Positions 39,619 to 52,037 of a DNA stretch of 64,000 nucleotides are shown one piece after another. A model generated the notes under the pieces. That model made no database searches and was not told the DNA's origin. It worked only from the letters and a program-made list of their open reading frames with translations. A program made the position numbers and the translations under genes. Within the stretch, counting starts at the first letter, position 1. The number at the start of each line of letters is the position of its first letter. Source of the DNA: Oasisia sp. SBJ-2009 (Eukaryota > Annelida > Polychaeta > Sabellida > Siboglinidae); the NCBI GenBank assembly GCA_964017155.1, contig OZ024860.1, positions 52,442,556 to 52,506,555 on the forward strand, read 5' to 3'.

Positions 39619-40260
39619 TTATGTTGGATAGGTACCATAATATAATATAACATCTTCGGGCATTGCTGCCATTGTTCGTATGTAATAGAGTCCATATCTC
39701 GCATAGTTGCAGTGGGAAGCTGCGAAGAATAGGGGCATCATCTCGCGGACACAGGCCAGGTGGAGACACCAATCTGCTTCTCTCTCGGCTCTAATATACT
39801 TCATGATGGTGAAGACTGGCTTAATCAGACAATTGACCCAGAGTTTGGCTGTCCTAGAGTGTGATGCTGCATCATCCAATGCCTGGAGAAGATCAGCCAT
39901 GCAACCCAAGTTTTGTGTTTGGAACAATGGCCGAATAATTTCTTCCACAAGCATACGGAGAGCTCGGACATTGTCAGGATATTTTTGGCCTGTCAGCATC
40001 TTCAATACCCCGGCAAATGCCTCACTCAGTATTTCTGTCATTCCGGATCCAGCCATCAGGGACCCTATGCTCCCCACATAGCCCATCAGGAGGTGCATGC
40101 CACCTAATCGTAGGTAGACATTACTGAATAGGGCCTGGTTCTCCCACATCACATGTCCTGCTACCTTATATAGCTGTTGGTCTGCGGTGAAAATGACATA
40201 CTCCTGACCTGTGGCTCCGGTCACAGCTTGGGCTTTTCACAAAGCAGACGTTATGGTTGC
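39619..40260 (-). pseudogene. Second relic of the CXC-element protein family
   Basis: The minus-strand frame reads EYVIFTADQQLYKVAGHVMW, VYLRLGGMHLLMGYVGSIGS, MAGSGMTEILSEAF, ALRMLVEEIIRPLF, CLIKPVFTIMKYIRAEREAD and PLFFAASHCNYARYG. It aligns in order with SADMQLYIVATLIKW, ILRPGGMHTLM and RAERD of the broken gene at 7.5-8.3 kb, and keeps a segment better preserved than there. A stop separates it from an upstream PADPATITSAL block (about 40,235-40,270). N- and C-terminal parts, including the cysteine cluster, are missing. Confidence 0.65.
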
Positions 40261-40319
40261 TGGGTCCGCCGGCACTTTGTAAAAAAAATTCTATAAACAA
40301 ATCAACGAAATCAATACCT

Positions 40320-40356
40320 CCATGGCGGCCATTTTAAATTTCAAGATGGCCGCCAA
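40320..40356. repeat. Short palindrome of two GGCGGCCAT motifs
   Basis: ATGGCGGCCATTTT is followed a few bases later by CAAGATGGCCGCC. The same motif occurs in the inverted repeats at 6.1-6.7 and 9.3-9.8 kb. From 40,357 to 41,509 no gene is recognised; a 79-codon plus-strand frame at 40,765-41,004 matches nothing known. Confidence 0.5.
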
Positions 40357-41509
40357 AGACTCAACATTGAAAATGTTCCCATTGCATTTGTTGACCCCAA
40401 AAACATATATTTAGACACACAAATCATGTTTCTATGTCATTTAGAGACTGAGATATCAATATTTGAGTATTTTGTGACCCCCATGAAATCTTGGGTGACG
40501 GTGCCCAATTCAAACGTGAATATTTCAAATTGCTCAATGGTGAGAACTTCACATCAACCTGGATAGCATTATAGAGACCCTATATATTAATAATCAGCAG
40601 AGAAAAAAACTTTATCAGAGAATTTTGGGTTCTGAGCCATACTGCCGGACTAACTGTACGTAGTGTGATGAGTGTCGCCATCACGTGATAAGTGTGTATA
40701 ATGGCACCGACCTTGTAAACATATCGTAATTAGGTAGTCAAATACTGGTATCAGGACAGACACATTGGAAGACGTGTTTCCACATCAATACATGATCAGA
40801 TCTGGAGCTCTAGATTGCAGCAACAATTTTGAAAAGGAGCTCAAACAAAGACACAATGAAGTGGTGATTATTCAAACGGTGCCATGTCACAAAGGTTGTA
40901 CAATCACAATGAACAAGTATTGTACCTCCTTCAAGATGATGGAGAGCATAGAATTGCGAAATGGTGCTCCAACTGTGAAGCGAATACAAATGTTGCCGAT
41001 TTAACCTTTGAAACTACCTACAAAACTTAATCGCATATGTCGTAATGGTACAAATGGTACAAAGTCCACGTGTTTAAACCACAAAACCCTTTAAAGCCCA
41101 GTCACTGGAATACATAATGGAAGGATCACTCAACAGGTTCGATTGAAAGGTAAAACATCTGGCATCCAAGATGGATTATGAACATAATGGATTATGTAAT
41201 CTGTCTAGAAATCTGGTAAGCAATCAAATAAAAAACGCTACAATTGAGTGATGTGTTTATTCTACTGGTATAGCATCAGTTGGTCTCACTTGTTTTGCCA
41301 AACAAGTTGTTTTGCAAACAAAAACAGGCCAAACATTTGTGAAAGGATAACTTGTGAAAATATTATAAATCTTTAGTCGTTATCTCAAAAATATAATGGA
41401 TACTTTTGAAAATATTATAAATCATTAGCCATTATCTCAACAAGATGATGCAAAGAAACTCATAAAAAGGTACTAAAAGAGTTTCGTTCCGAACAGATTT
41501 CCATGCATC

Positions 41510-42095
41510 CTGTTCATTGATTACAGTTCTGCCTTCAACATGGTCATCCTCAGAAACTGTTCGACAAACTTCAGCTGCTGTTACTAGACTCAATACTATT
41601 GCTAAAATGAACGGTATTGTCTCCAGCACTATTATCTTGAACACTGGCACTCCTCAGGGATGTGTCCTTTCCCCGCTGCTATACTCCCTGTTTACAAATG
41701 ACTGTGTTTCCCATCACTCCTCAGTACAACATTTAATGTTCATAGATGACACCACATTAGAAGGGTTGGTGACGAACTCAGATGAGTCCAAATACCGCCA
41801 TGAAGTGAACAGGTATCGTGGTGTGACAATAACTCGAGAGATGATCCTAGATGGAAGAGGAAAACCCAACTTGCTCTCATTTGTATTAGTGGTGATTCTA
41901 TCGAAAGGGTGGACTGTTTCAAATGTCTTGGCACGATAATATCTAGTGACCTGGGTTGAGAAAATAACACAGATGTGGTCGTGAAAAAGGTTCAACAAAG
42001 ACTGTTCTTCCTGCGCCAACTAAAGAAGTTCAGGCTGAGAAGGGAATTTCTTGTTCAGTTCTATCGTTCTGGTATCTGGTATTGCACCCAACAAA
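41510..42095 (+). pseudogene. Rex1-like LINE fragment (paralogue of 48-51.6 kb)
   Basis: The frame reads STIILNTGTPQGCVLSPLLY, SLFTNDCVSHHSSV, FIDDTTLEGLV and KYRHEV, then an internal deletion to TREMI and shifted pieces matching the thumb region. It is the same family as the 48-kb LINE (GTPQGCVLSPLLYSLFTN and the EYRHEV block). The catalytic FADD reads FIDD, and both ends are truncated. It lies just downstream of the pre-LRR exon, inside the 18-kb intron. Confidence 0.8.
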
Positions 42096-42253
42096 CAATC
42101 GATCAGTTGCACGCGTAAACAAAGTGTTTAGATGAGAAGAAAATATTACATCAATCAAACCTTGGTATTGTATGTTACGGATACATGGCAAATTTTCATG
42201 CATGAGTGAATCCCCCCATTGGGTTGCATTGACATAAACATGGACAAACTCAC

Positions 42254-42461
42254 TTGAGGGCTGTGATGTCTTTGGCTGCCATGTCAGATGTGAGGAGGGT
42301 GGTCAGGTGACACATGTGTTGGTTCATGTTCATGAAAGAGAGGTTGAGCTCCCCGTCCTCTAGAATGTTGTTCTTGACCTTGTGCCACAGGTCGGGCTGT
42401 GGGAACTCAGCCAGCAACTTGATCACTTTCAGTTTCTTCTCCTTGCTGACCACTCCCTCCA
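42254..42461 (-). CDS. Pre-LRR helical exon with first leucine-rich repeat
   Basis: A 208-bp exon lies between acceptor TTGTGTCTACAG and donor A|GTGAGT. It enters in phase 1 and leaves in phase 2. It encodes about 70 residues: a Lys-rich helix (KEKKLKVIKLLAEF), PQPDLWHKVKNNI, then ELNLSFMNMNQHMCHLTTLL and SDMAAKDITAL. The ELNLSF...CHLTTLL...ITAL spacing fits a ribonuclease-inhibitor-type LRR following a helical segment, as in the region before the LRRs of NLR proteins. No NACHT P-loop is visible in the window, so this may be an NLR-like or simpler coiled-coil/LRR protein. It is the longest exon found and anchors the gene. Confidence 0.75.
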
Positions 42462-42661
42462 CTGTAGACACAACACACGTGACAACAAACAACTCACTCT
42501 CAACCAGTCTTTAGCACAAACTCAACTCTATACACTTTGTGTGCACATTTTTATCATAACCCAATTTACTTGTATTTCCATGTATAAATTATACGTGTAT
42601 TAAACAAACATACTTATATTTGAGATAAATATAAATTGTATTGTTCAAGACACGTGTTCAA

Positions 42662-45600
42662 GATAGGATGGGTGAGGTGATAGGATGGGTGAGGTGATAG
42701 GATGTGTGAGGTGATAGGATGTGTGAGGTGATAGGATGGGTGAGGTGATAGGATGCGTGAGGTGATAGGATGCGTGAGGTGATAGGATGGGTGAGGTGAT
42801 AGGATGGGTGAGGTGATAGGATGGGTGAGGTGGTAGGATGGGTGAGGTGGTAGAATGGGTGAGGTGGTAGGATGGGTGAGGTGGTAGGATGGGTGAGGTG
42901 GTAGGATGTGTGAGGTGATAGGATGGGTGAGGTGGTAGGATGGGTGAGGTGATGGGATGGGTGAGGTGGTGGGATGGGTGAGGTGATAGGATGGGTGAGG
43001 TGGTAGGATGTGTGAGGTGATAGGATGTGTGAGGTGATAGGATGGGTGAGGTGATAGGATGCGTGAGGTGATAGGATGCGTGAGGTGATAGGATGGGTGA
43101 GGTGATAGGATGGGTGAGGTGATAGGATGGGTGAGGTGATAGGATGGGTGAGGTGATAGGATGGGTGAGGTGGTAGGATGGGTGAGGTGATAGGATGGGT
43201 GAGGTGGTAGGATGGGTGAGGTGATAGGATGGGTGAGGTGGTAGGATGGGTGAGGTGATAGGATGGGTGAGGTGGTAGGATGGGTGAGGTGATAGGATGG
43301 GTGAGGTGATAGGATGGGTGAGGTGATAGGATGTGTGAGGTGATAGGATGGGTGAGGTGGTAGGATGGGTGAGGTGATAGGATGGGTGAGGTGGTAGGAT
43401 GTGTGAGGTGATAGGATGGGTGAGGTGGTAGGATGGGTGAGGTGATAGGATGGGTGAGGTGATAGGATGGGTGAGGTGGTAGGATGGGTGAGGTGATAGG
43501 ATGGGTGAGGTGGTAGGATGTGTGAGGTGATAGGATGGGTGAGGTGATAGGATGGGTGAGGTGGTAGGAGGTGTGAGGTGATAGGATGGGTGAGGTGGTA
43601 GGGTGGGTGAGGTGGTAGGATGTGTGAGGTGATAGGATGGGTGAGGTGGTAGGATGGGTGAGGTGGTAGGATGTGTGAGGTGATAGGATGGGTGAGGTGG
43701 TAGGATGGGTGAGGTGATAGGATGGGTGAGGTGATAGGATGGGTGAGGTGGTAGGATGGGTGAGGTGGTAGGATGGGTGAGGTGGTAGGATGGGTGAGGT
43801 GATAGGATGGGTGAGGTGGTAGGATGGGTGAGGTGATAGGATGGGTGAGGTGATAGGATGGGTGAGGTGGTAGGATGGGTGAGGTGATAGGATGGGTGAG
43901 GTGGTAGGATGGGTGAGGTTGTAGGATGGGTGAGGTGATAGGATGGGTGAGGTGATAGGATGGGTGAGGTGGTAGGATGGGTGAGGTGATAGGATGGGTG
44001 AGGTGATAGGATGGGTGAGGTGGTAGGATGGGTGAGGTGATAGGATGGGTGAGGTGGTAGGATGGGTGAGGTGGTAGGATGGGTGAGGTGGTAGGATGGG
44101 TGAGGTGATAGGATGGGTGAGGTTGTAGGATGGGTGAGGTGGTGGGTTGGGTGAGGTGATAGGATGGGTGAGGTGGTAGGATGGGTGAGGTGATAGGATG
44201 GGTGAGGTGGTAGGATGGGTGAGGTGATAGGATGGGTGAGGTGGTAGGATGGGTGAGGTGATAGGATGGGTGAGGTGGTAGGATGGGTGAGGTGGTAGGA
44301 TGGGTGAGGTGGTAGGATGGGTGAGGTTGTAGGATGGGTGAGGTTGTAGGATGGGTGAGGTGATAGGATGGGTGAGGTGATAGGATGGGTGAGGTGGTAG
44401 GATGGGTGAGGTGGTAGGATGGGTGAGGTGATAGGATGGGTGAGGTGGTAGGATGGGTGAGGTGATAGGATGGGTGAGGTGATAGGATGGGTGAGGTGGT
44501 AGGATGGGTGAGGTGGTAGGATGGGTGAGGTGGTGGGTTGGGTGAGGTGGTAGGTTGGGTGAGGTGGTAGGATGGGTGAGGTGGTAGGATGGGTGAGGTG
44601 GTAGGATGGGTGAGGTGGTAGGATGGGTGAGGTGGTAGGATGGGTGAGGTGGTAGGATGGGTGAGGTGGTGGGTTGGGTGAGGTGGTAGGTTGGGTGAGG
44701 TGGTAGGATGGGTGAGGTGGTAGGATGGGTGAGGTGGTGGGTTGGGTGAGGTGGTAGGTTGGGTGAGGTGGTGGGTTGGGTGAGGTGATAGGATGGGTGA
44801 GGTGGTAGGATGGGTGAGGTGGTAGGATGGGTGAGGTGGTAGGATGGGTGAGGTGGTAGGATGGGTGAGGTGGTGGGTTGGGTGAGGTGGTCGGTTGGGT
44901 GAGGTGATAGGATGGGTGAGGTGGTAGGATGTGTGAGGTGATAGGATGGGTGAGGTGATAGGATGGGTGAGGTGGTAGGATGGGTGAGGTGATAGGATGG
45001 GTGAGGTGGTGGGTTGGGTGAGGTGGTGGGTTGGGTGAGGTGATAGGATGGGTGAGGTGGTAGGATGGGTGAGGTGGTGGGTTGGGTGAGGTGATAGGAT
45101 GGGTGAGGTGGTGGGTTGGGTGAGGTGGTAGGTTGGGTGAGGTGATAGGATGGGTGAGGTGGTAGGATGGGTGAGGTGGTGGGTTGGGTGAGGTGATAGG
45201 ATGGGTGAGGTGGTGGGTTGGGTGAGGTGGTAGGTTGGGTGAGGTGATAGGATGGGTGAGGTGATAGGATGGGTGAGGTGGTAGGATGGGTGAGGTGGTG
45301 GGTTGGGTGAGGTGATAGGATGGGTGAGGTGGTGGGTTGGGTGAGGTGGTGGGTTGGGTGAGGTGGTGGGTTGGGTGAGGTGATAGGATGGGTGAGGTGG
45401 TAGGATGGGTGAGGTGATAGGATGGGTGAGGTGGTAGGATGGGTGAGGTGATAGGATGGGTGAGGTGATAGGATGGGTGAGGTGGTAGGATGGGTGAGGT
45501 GGTAGTATGGGTGAGGTGATAGGATGGGTGAGGTGGTAGGATGGGTGAGGTGATAGGATGGGTGAGGTGGTAGGATGGGTGAGGTGGTAGGATGGGTGAG

Positions 45601-46905
45601 GTGGTAGGATGGGTGAGGTGGTGGGTTGGGTGAGGTGGTGGGTTGGGTGAGGTGGTGGGATGGGTGAGGTGGTAGGATGGGTGAGGTGATAGGATGGGTG
45701 AGGTGGTAGGATGGGTGAGGTGGTAGGATGGGTGAGGTGGTAGGATGGGTGAGGTGGTAGGATGGGTGAGGTGGTAGGATGGGTGAGGTGGTAGGATGGG
45801 TGAGGTGGTAGGATGGGTGAGGTGGTAGGATGGGTGAGGTGGTAGGATGGGTGAGGTGGTAGGATGGGTGAGGTGGTAGGATGGGTGAGGTGATAGGATG
45901 GGTGAGGTGGTAGGATGGGTGAGGTGGTGGGTTGGGTGAGGTGGTAGGTTGGGTGAGATGGTAGGATGGGTGAGGTGGTAGGATGGGTGAGGTGATAGGA
46001 TGGGTGAGGTGGTAGGATGGGTGAGGTGGTAGGATGGGTGAGGTGATAGGATGGGTGAGGTGGTAGGATGGGTGAGGTGGTGGGTTGGGTGAGGTGGTAG
46101 GATGGGTGAGGTGGTAGGATGGGTGAGGTGGTAGGATGGGTGAGGTGATAGGATGGGTGAGGTGGTAGGATGGGTGAGGTGGTAGGATGGGTGAGGTGAT
46201 AGGATGGGTGAGGTGATAGGATGGGTGAGGTGGTAGGATGGGTGAGGTGGTAGGTTGGGTGAGGTGGTAGGATGGGTGAGGTGGTAGGATGGGTGAGGTG
46301 GTAGGATGGGTGAGGTGGTAGGATGGGTGAGGTGATAGGATGGGTGAGGTGGTAGGATGGGTGAGGTGGTAGGATGGGTGAGGTGATAGGATGGGTGAGG
46401 TGGTAGGATGGGTGAGGTGGTAGGATGGGTGAGGTGGTGGGTTGGGTGAGGTGGTGGGTTGGGTGAGGTGGTGGGTTGGGTGAGGTGATAGGATGGGTGA
46501 GGTGGTAGGATGGGTGAGGTGGTAGGATGGGTGAGGTGGTAGGATGGGTGAGGTGGTAGGATGGGTGAGGTGGTAGGATGGGTGAGGTGGTAGGATGGGT
46601 GAGGTGGTAGGATGGGTGAGGTGGTGGGTTGGGTGAGGTGATAGGATGGGTGAGGTGGTAGGATGGGTGAGGTGGTAGGATGGGTGAGGTGGTAGGATGG
46701 GTGAGGTGATAGGATGGGTGAGGTGGTAGGATGGGTGAGGTGGTAGGGTGGGTGAGGTGATAGGATGGGTGAGGTGGTAGGGTGGGTGAGGTGGTAGGAT
46801 GGGTGAGGTGATAGGATGGGTGAGGTGGTAGGATGGGTGAGGTGATAGGATGGGTGAGGTGATAGGATGGGTGAGGTGGTGGGTTGGGTGAGGTGGTGGG
46901 TTGGG
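42662..46905. repeat. Giant 17-bp minisatellite (~250 units)
   Basis: The unit is GATAGGATGGGTGAGGT (17 bp), with frequent variants GGTAGG, GGTGGGTTGGG, GTTGTAGG and TGTGTG/TGCGTG. Total length is 4.24 kb. The plus strand almost lacks C. All three minus-strand frames are stop-free, giving false ORFs of 1,419-1,483 codons that repeat HPSYHLTHPTTSPILPP. The array fills most of the intron between the short helical exon and the pre-LRR exon. From 46,906 to 47,590 no gene is recognised. Confidence 0.97.
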
Positions 46906-47590
46906 CTGCCCGAGCATGGTGCAATGCTATGTTGGTCTGGAGGCTTGGTCCCTTCAGAATTATTTTTAAAACGACCTTCAAAACGGTGCATTTTGAAGTG
47001 TGTTTTAACCTATTCCCTGTGATACTTGGGAAACAAGTGCACACAAAGGGGTACAGCAGGTACACATGTCTGTGTCAGGGAGTAGCTAGGAGGTGGCAAT
47101 TGTTGCATATTTTGGGGAAGGGGCTTAGACAAAGTGCGAGGTAGCCCACCTCGCTCACGATATAGCAGGGAACACTGTGTTGGTTTGTTATGGAGATAAT
47201 CTATTTCACATTCACGTACAATTTCTGAAGTTTGATTCCTGTTTGTTTACTTGGAGTCGACACTGACACAGGACAACAAATTGTTTATTCTAAATGTGTC
47301 ACTGCCATTCCAAATACCTGACCACAATGAGGACTTTACCATTATTTGGGTAAATTGCTTTAAAATTTAGGGAAAACACACAAACAACATTGTTATAACC
47401 AGCAAATTTGAATACTGCTGTAAAAGACCTTTTTAAGCTAAGTTAATCAATATGTGTGACACTGCTGGTTTGGTTATGTAATGTGTGGACTATTGGCAAT
47501 AAGTAATCTTACAAACACACTACAGGCTGTACAGAGGACACAGGTAGACTGATGATGAAGATTCTCACACCAACTGAGAATGACACATAC

Positions 47591-47638
47591 CTGGCTGTGC
47601 GAGGGCTGTGATTGTCTGGATCTGTTCTTCAGTCGGTG
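47591..47638 (-). CDS. Short helical exon of LRR gene
   Basis: A 48-bp exon lies between acceptor CTTCTGTTGTAG and donor G|GTATGT. With the carried-over base it reads APTEEQIQTITALAQP. Both introns are phase 1, matching the preceding linker exon and the following pre-LRR exon. The downstream intron (5.1 kb) is mostly the giant 17-bp minisatellite. The peptide looks like a single amphipathic helix, with no motif that names it. The main evidence is the exact phase match on both sides and consensus splice signals. Confidence 0.6.
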
Positions 47639-47914
47639 CTACAACAGAAGAGACACACTGTCATCAGTCGTGTTAAAACACTGTCACAACATCACACATT
47701 TGTCACCGTGTCACTGGCTGATCTAATGTCCAACTGTCAACACACACCACAGCTACAATTAGGCAATTAGTTGTTGAAAGTCAACGTCACTATTCGGAAA
47801 TATGATAGAACCACATGATCTTTACCACAAATGATATCCAACATACATTTGTTTTAATCTACTTGTGTTAATATTAGCAGGATCAACAACTAATTTTTGT
47901 TCATATACAGCCTG

Positions 47915-48014
<100 letters not shown>

Positions 48015-48019
48015 GACAA

Positions 48020-51000
48020 GATGGCGCCGGTGTATGGCGACAAGGCGTTGGCTCTTACTATTACGTGCCTATTTATATGTTCTATTTTAACGGAGAGAGT
48101 TGTGTGTTTGCAAACGTATGACAGAGACGCTTTACTACGCATACGTGAACATTCTGACAGTAAGTCGATACCCACATTCCTGCTTTCTTGTACTGAAATT
48201 TCACTGTGTGAAAACAATGAGACACACCCGACACGCACTACTGATCAGCGCGGCACCCGACGCGCGAACAACAACAACAACAATACACGCCCCACCTCTC
48301 GTGGCCGGCGCAAGCGAGGCAAGCGTGCCGGCGTTTTGACACGGTTCAGGACACGGACACAACGCCCTCCTCTCCCTGCAATATTTCTATCAAATGTAAG
48401 ATCTCTGAAAAACAAACATGATGAACTGTCCTACCTGATTTTAGTGACTGTTCTGTGTACTGCTTCACAGAAACTTGGCTTGACCCCTTGACCCCAGACT
48501 CAGCTGTCCTTCATTCTGGGTACACACTTCATAGAGCCGACCGCTCGCCTGAACTATCAGGCAAATCTAAAGGTGGAGGAGTGTGTTTCATGATAAATCA
48601 ACGATGGTGCAACGACTCATCAATTTTGTCAACAACTTGCTCCCCTGAACTTGAGACACTTATCATAAAATGCAAGCCGTTCTACCTGCCGCGAGAGTTT
48701 ACCTCCGTTGTCATGGTGGGAGTGTACATTCCACCCCAAGCTAACGCCACCGCTGCGATCGGCGCACTCGTTGATCAGATCATCACCGTGGAAAATTCAA
48801 ACCCGGACTCACTTTTGCTGATTCTTGGTGATTTCAACCATACTACACTCTCTAAAGATCTTCCAAAGTACAAGCAGCAGGTAACGTGTGCCACGAGAGA
48901 GGGGAAAACATTGGACCTCTGTTATAGCACCATCAGAGAGGCATACCACGCGGTTCCACGCGCGCCCCTTGGCTTCTCCGACCACGCCATGATTTACCTC
49001 CTGCCCTCCTATCGACAGAAACTTAAACAAGTGAAACCTTTCGTTAGAAACATTAAGCGCTGGGACGACGAGTCCATCCTGCGTCTCCAAGGATGCCTGG
49101 CATGCACGGACTGGGACTCTTTTAGAAACGCATCTAACGACATCCATGAATACGCAGATACTGTGACATCATACATAAGCTTCTGCCAGGATCTGTGTAT
49201 TCCCGAAAAGAGTGTGAAAGTGTTCGGCAACGATAAGCCATGGTTCAACAAATACCTGAAAATTAAATTGAAACAGAAGGAAGAAGCCTTCAAGAGTGGC
49301 GACCGTGCACTGTACAAAAAAGCCAAGTACGGTGTTGAAAAGGCGATACGGGGAGCGAAAACTGACTACAGGCGCAAACTCGAAGGCCAGTTCCTTTCTA
49401 ACGATACCCGCTCTGTCTGGCAAGGACTCCAGTGCATTACTGGCTACAAGCAAAAGCATTCAATCCCTGGCTTTGAATCAGCAACACCTGACAACTTTAA
49501 CAACTTTTACGCCCGCTTCGACCGCCAGAATCTGACGACTACATCGGTCAGCCTCCCAGACCCTGCTGTGCCACTCCCTCCACCCTTCACTGTCCAAGAG
49601 CACGAGGTGAGGAAGCTACTCAGGCAACAGAGCAGTAGGAAAGCAGCTGGTCCGGACAACGTTTCCACATCAACTTTGAAATACTGCGCTAATGAATTAG
49701 CAACTGTATTTACAGACTTATTTAACGCCTCTCTCAATCTGCACACTGTTCCAGTCTGTTTTAAGGCAGCAAGCATAATTCCGGTACCAAAGAAGCCGAA
49801 AGCGACAGTGCTGAATGACTTCCGCCCCGTGGCTCTGACGTCAGTGGTGATGAAGGTGTTTGAGCGATTGGTACTGAGATATCTGAAGTCGGTCACCAAC
49901 TCCAGCATGGATTCGCTGCAGTTCGCGTACAGGGAGAACAGATGCACCGATGATGCTGTTGCATTGGCCCTGCATTTTGTAATGCAGCACTTGGATTATC
50001 CGAACACTTATGCGCGCATCCTCTTCGTTGACTACAGTTCTGCTTTCAATACGGTCATCCCTCAGCAGCTGTACGACAAACTTCATTTGCTGTCAATTGA
50101 CCCATCAATGTGTTACTGGCTTCTGGACTTTTTACTACAGCGATCACAGGTTGTTAAGATGAACAGTATAGTTTCCAGCACTATTATCATGAACACGGGG
50201 ACTCCTCAGGGATGTGTCCTCTCCCCACTGCTATATTCTCTGTTTACAAATTACTGTGTTTCACATCACTCTTCTGTACCATTGTTAAAATTTGCAGATG
50301 ACACCACATTAATAGGGCTGGTGTCGGACTCAGATGAGTCTGAATACCGCCATGAAGTTAGCAGCCTGGTGTCGTGGTGTGACACTAACAACCTACAACT
50401 GAATGCGTCCAAAACTAGAGAGATGATCGTAGATTTTAGGAAGAGAAAAAACCCACTTGCTCCCATTATTGTTAACGGCGACTCTATCGAAAGGGTGGAT
50501 TGTTTTAAATGTCTAGGCACGATAATATCAAATGACTTAACTTGGGAAAACAACACAGATGCTGTCGTCAAAAAGGCCCAACAAAGACTGTTCTTCCTGC
50601 GCCAACTAAAGAAGTTCGGGCTGAGGAGAGAAATTCTTGTTCAGTTCTATCGTTCTGCTATTGAGAGTATTCTTACATTCTCAATATGTGTATGGTTCGG
50701 CGGCATCAGCCAGCGCCAGAGGGGCAGGCTTGACAGAGTGGTGAAAACAGCTTCCAAAATTGTCGGTAGTGAACTCACCTCTCTAACAGCCATATATAAA
50801 GACAGATCCAAAAAAAGAGCAGGCAAAATTATCTCAGACCAAACTCACCCCGCCCATCATCTGTTCGAATTATTACCTTCAGGGAAACGCTATAGGTGCA
50901 TCCGTACGAAAACAAATCGCTTTAGAAACAGTTTTTACCCGAGTGCCGTAGCAGCCTTATCAGGAGTGAAATATAGAACGTAGCTGTAAAGACCCTGGAA

Positions 51001-51607
51001 ACTTGGCTGTTTTCGCCTCTCTGGCGGAATTGTTATTTTTCTGGTGCTGGTTGGTGTGGCTGAGCTGTACGCGTGTGGGGTGTGGGTGTACCTATTCTCA
51101 GTGGCGGATCGGTGGTGCTGAGCAACAATCTTATCTTCTCCTGAAATGTTAGCTTAACTTAATAATTGTATAAATATATATTTTTAAACAAAATTGGACG
51201 CATTCAATTGTAATTCAATTGTAATTGTAAATATAATTTTAAAATGATATTTTAGTCCTCTTATAGTGTATGTCTATTTTTAAAGGATATTTTTTTAATT
51301 ATTTATTTATTTATTTTATTAACTAATTTACACCACAATTATTGTTAAATAGATAATCTATTATTTTAATGTTGTCTTTAGTTATTTACTATATTAAAAT
51401 ATTTTTTTTTATATTAAAATATTTTTTTATTTTATTTTAAAGAACATATCATGTACAATGTATATTTTATATCTATATTTTATATTTGTTTGCCGTGTTC
51501 TATTTTACTGTATATTTAGGCACTATGTAATTCAACGCCAGACTACATTCCAATTTATCATGTAACTTTTACACGTTGAATATGGCAATAAAGCTTTATT
51601 ATTATTA
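48020..51607 (+). mobile_element. Nearly intact Rex1-like LINE
   Basis: From MAPVYGDKALALTITCLFIC (48,020) the frame runs through a basic GRRKRGKRAG segment to FLSNVRSLKNKHDELS. One frameshift near 48,440 then leads into the 842-codon frame 48,455-50,983. Endonuclease: CFTETWLDPL, GGGVCFMIN, VGVYIPPQAN, LLILGDFNH and GFSDHAM. RT: SSRKAAGPDNV, LNDFRPVALTSVVMKVFERL, LFVDYSSAFNTVIP, GTPQGCVLSPLLYSLFTN, KFADDTTLIGLV, and thumb CFKCLGTIISNDLTWE. The 3' UTR is AT-rich and ends AATAAAGCTTTATTATTATTATTA. Catalytic motifs look intact; the single frameshift is the only obvious lesion. The clade (Rex1/L2) is inferred from motif style. Confidence 0.85.
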
Positions 51608-51917
51608 TTATATATATCTATACACATGCATAACAAATGTATTGAATACAGATTTTCTACACAAAAAAGATTGCCACAACAGGTGGTTTTAGTGAGACAT
51701 ACTTTGTATGTCGGATCCTGCCACTTTCTACTGTCATTGATGGACCTTTTGTCACAGTGACAGTCAAAGTAAGTTCTTGTAGAACAAATACGTTCATGAT
51801 TATTGACACGTTGACTAAAGGATATTGCACTGTCGTGGAGAAGTCATTTTGTGAAGTGTTAATTGTAAAATAACATTTAAGTAGTAGAAAGTAACACAAG
51901 CACTAGTAGTAAGTTAC
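51608..51917. other. Intron sequence, no feature seen
   Basis: Short AT-rich stretch between the LINE tail and the linker exon. Nothing recognisable. Confidence 0.3.
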
Positions 51918-52037
51918 CAGGGCCTACGACAGCCTTCTGTTGCTGTGGATGGGGTTTGTCCTTCTGCTGCTGTGGATTGGGTTTGTCCCGCCCAGAAACT
52001 GGTCGAGGAAGACTCAGGGTTTTGTCAGCGACGGCTT
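51918..52037 (-). CDS. Pro/Gln/Lys linker exon with internal 27-bp duplication
   Basis: A 120-bp exon lies between acceptor TGCTTTCAG and donor G|GTAACT, phase 1 on both sides. It begins EAVADKTLSLPRPVSGR, contains DKPNPQQQK immediately followed by DKPHPQQQK, and ends KAVVGP. The two nine-residue blocks are a 27-bp coding tandem duplication (about 51,934-51,987) with a few substitutions. The composition predicts a flexible, positively charged linker between the N-terminal coiled coil and the following helical/LRR region. The next intron (4.3 kb) contains the nearly intact LINE at 48-51.6 kb. No known domain is recognised in this exon. Confidence 0.7.

Noticed and set aside
40765..41004. 79-codon plus-strand frame between the CXC-family relic and the Rex1-like fragment
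   Set aside because: Matches no family I know and has no supporting context.
42614..47065. Three overlapping minus-strand frames of 1,419-1,483 codons (HPSYHLTHP repeats)
   Set aside because: Artefact of the stop-free 17-bp repeat; all three frames encode the same motif and no splice or start context supports translation.
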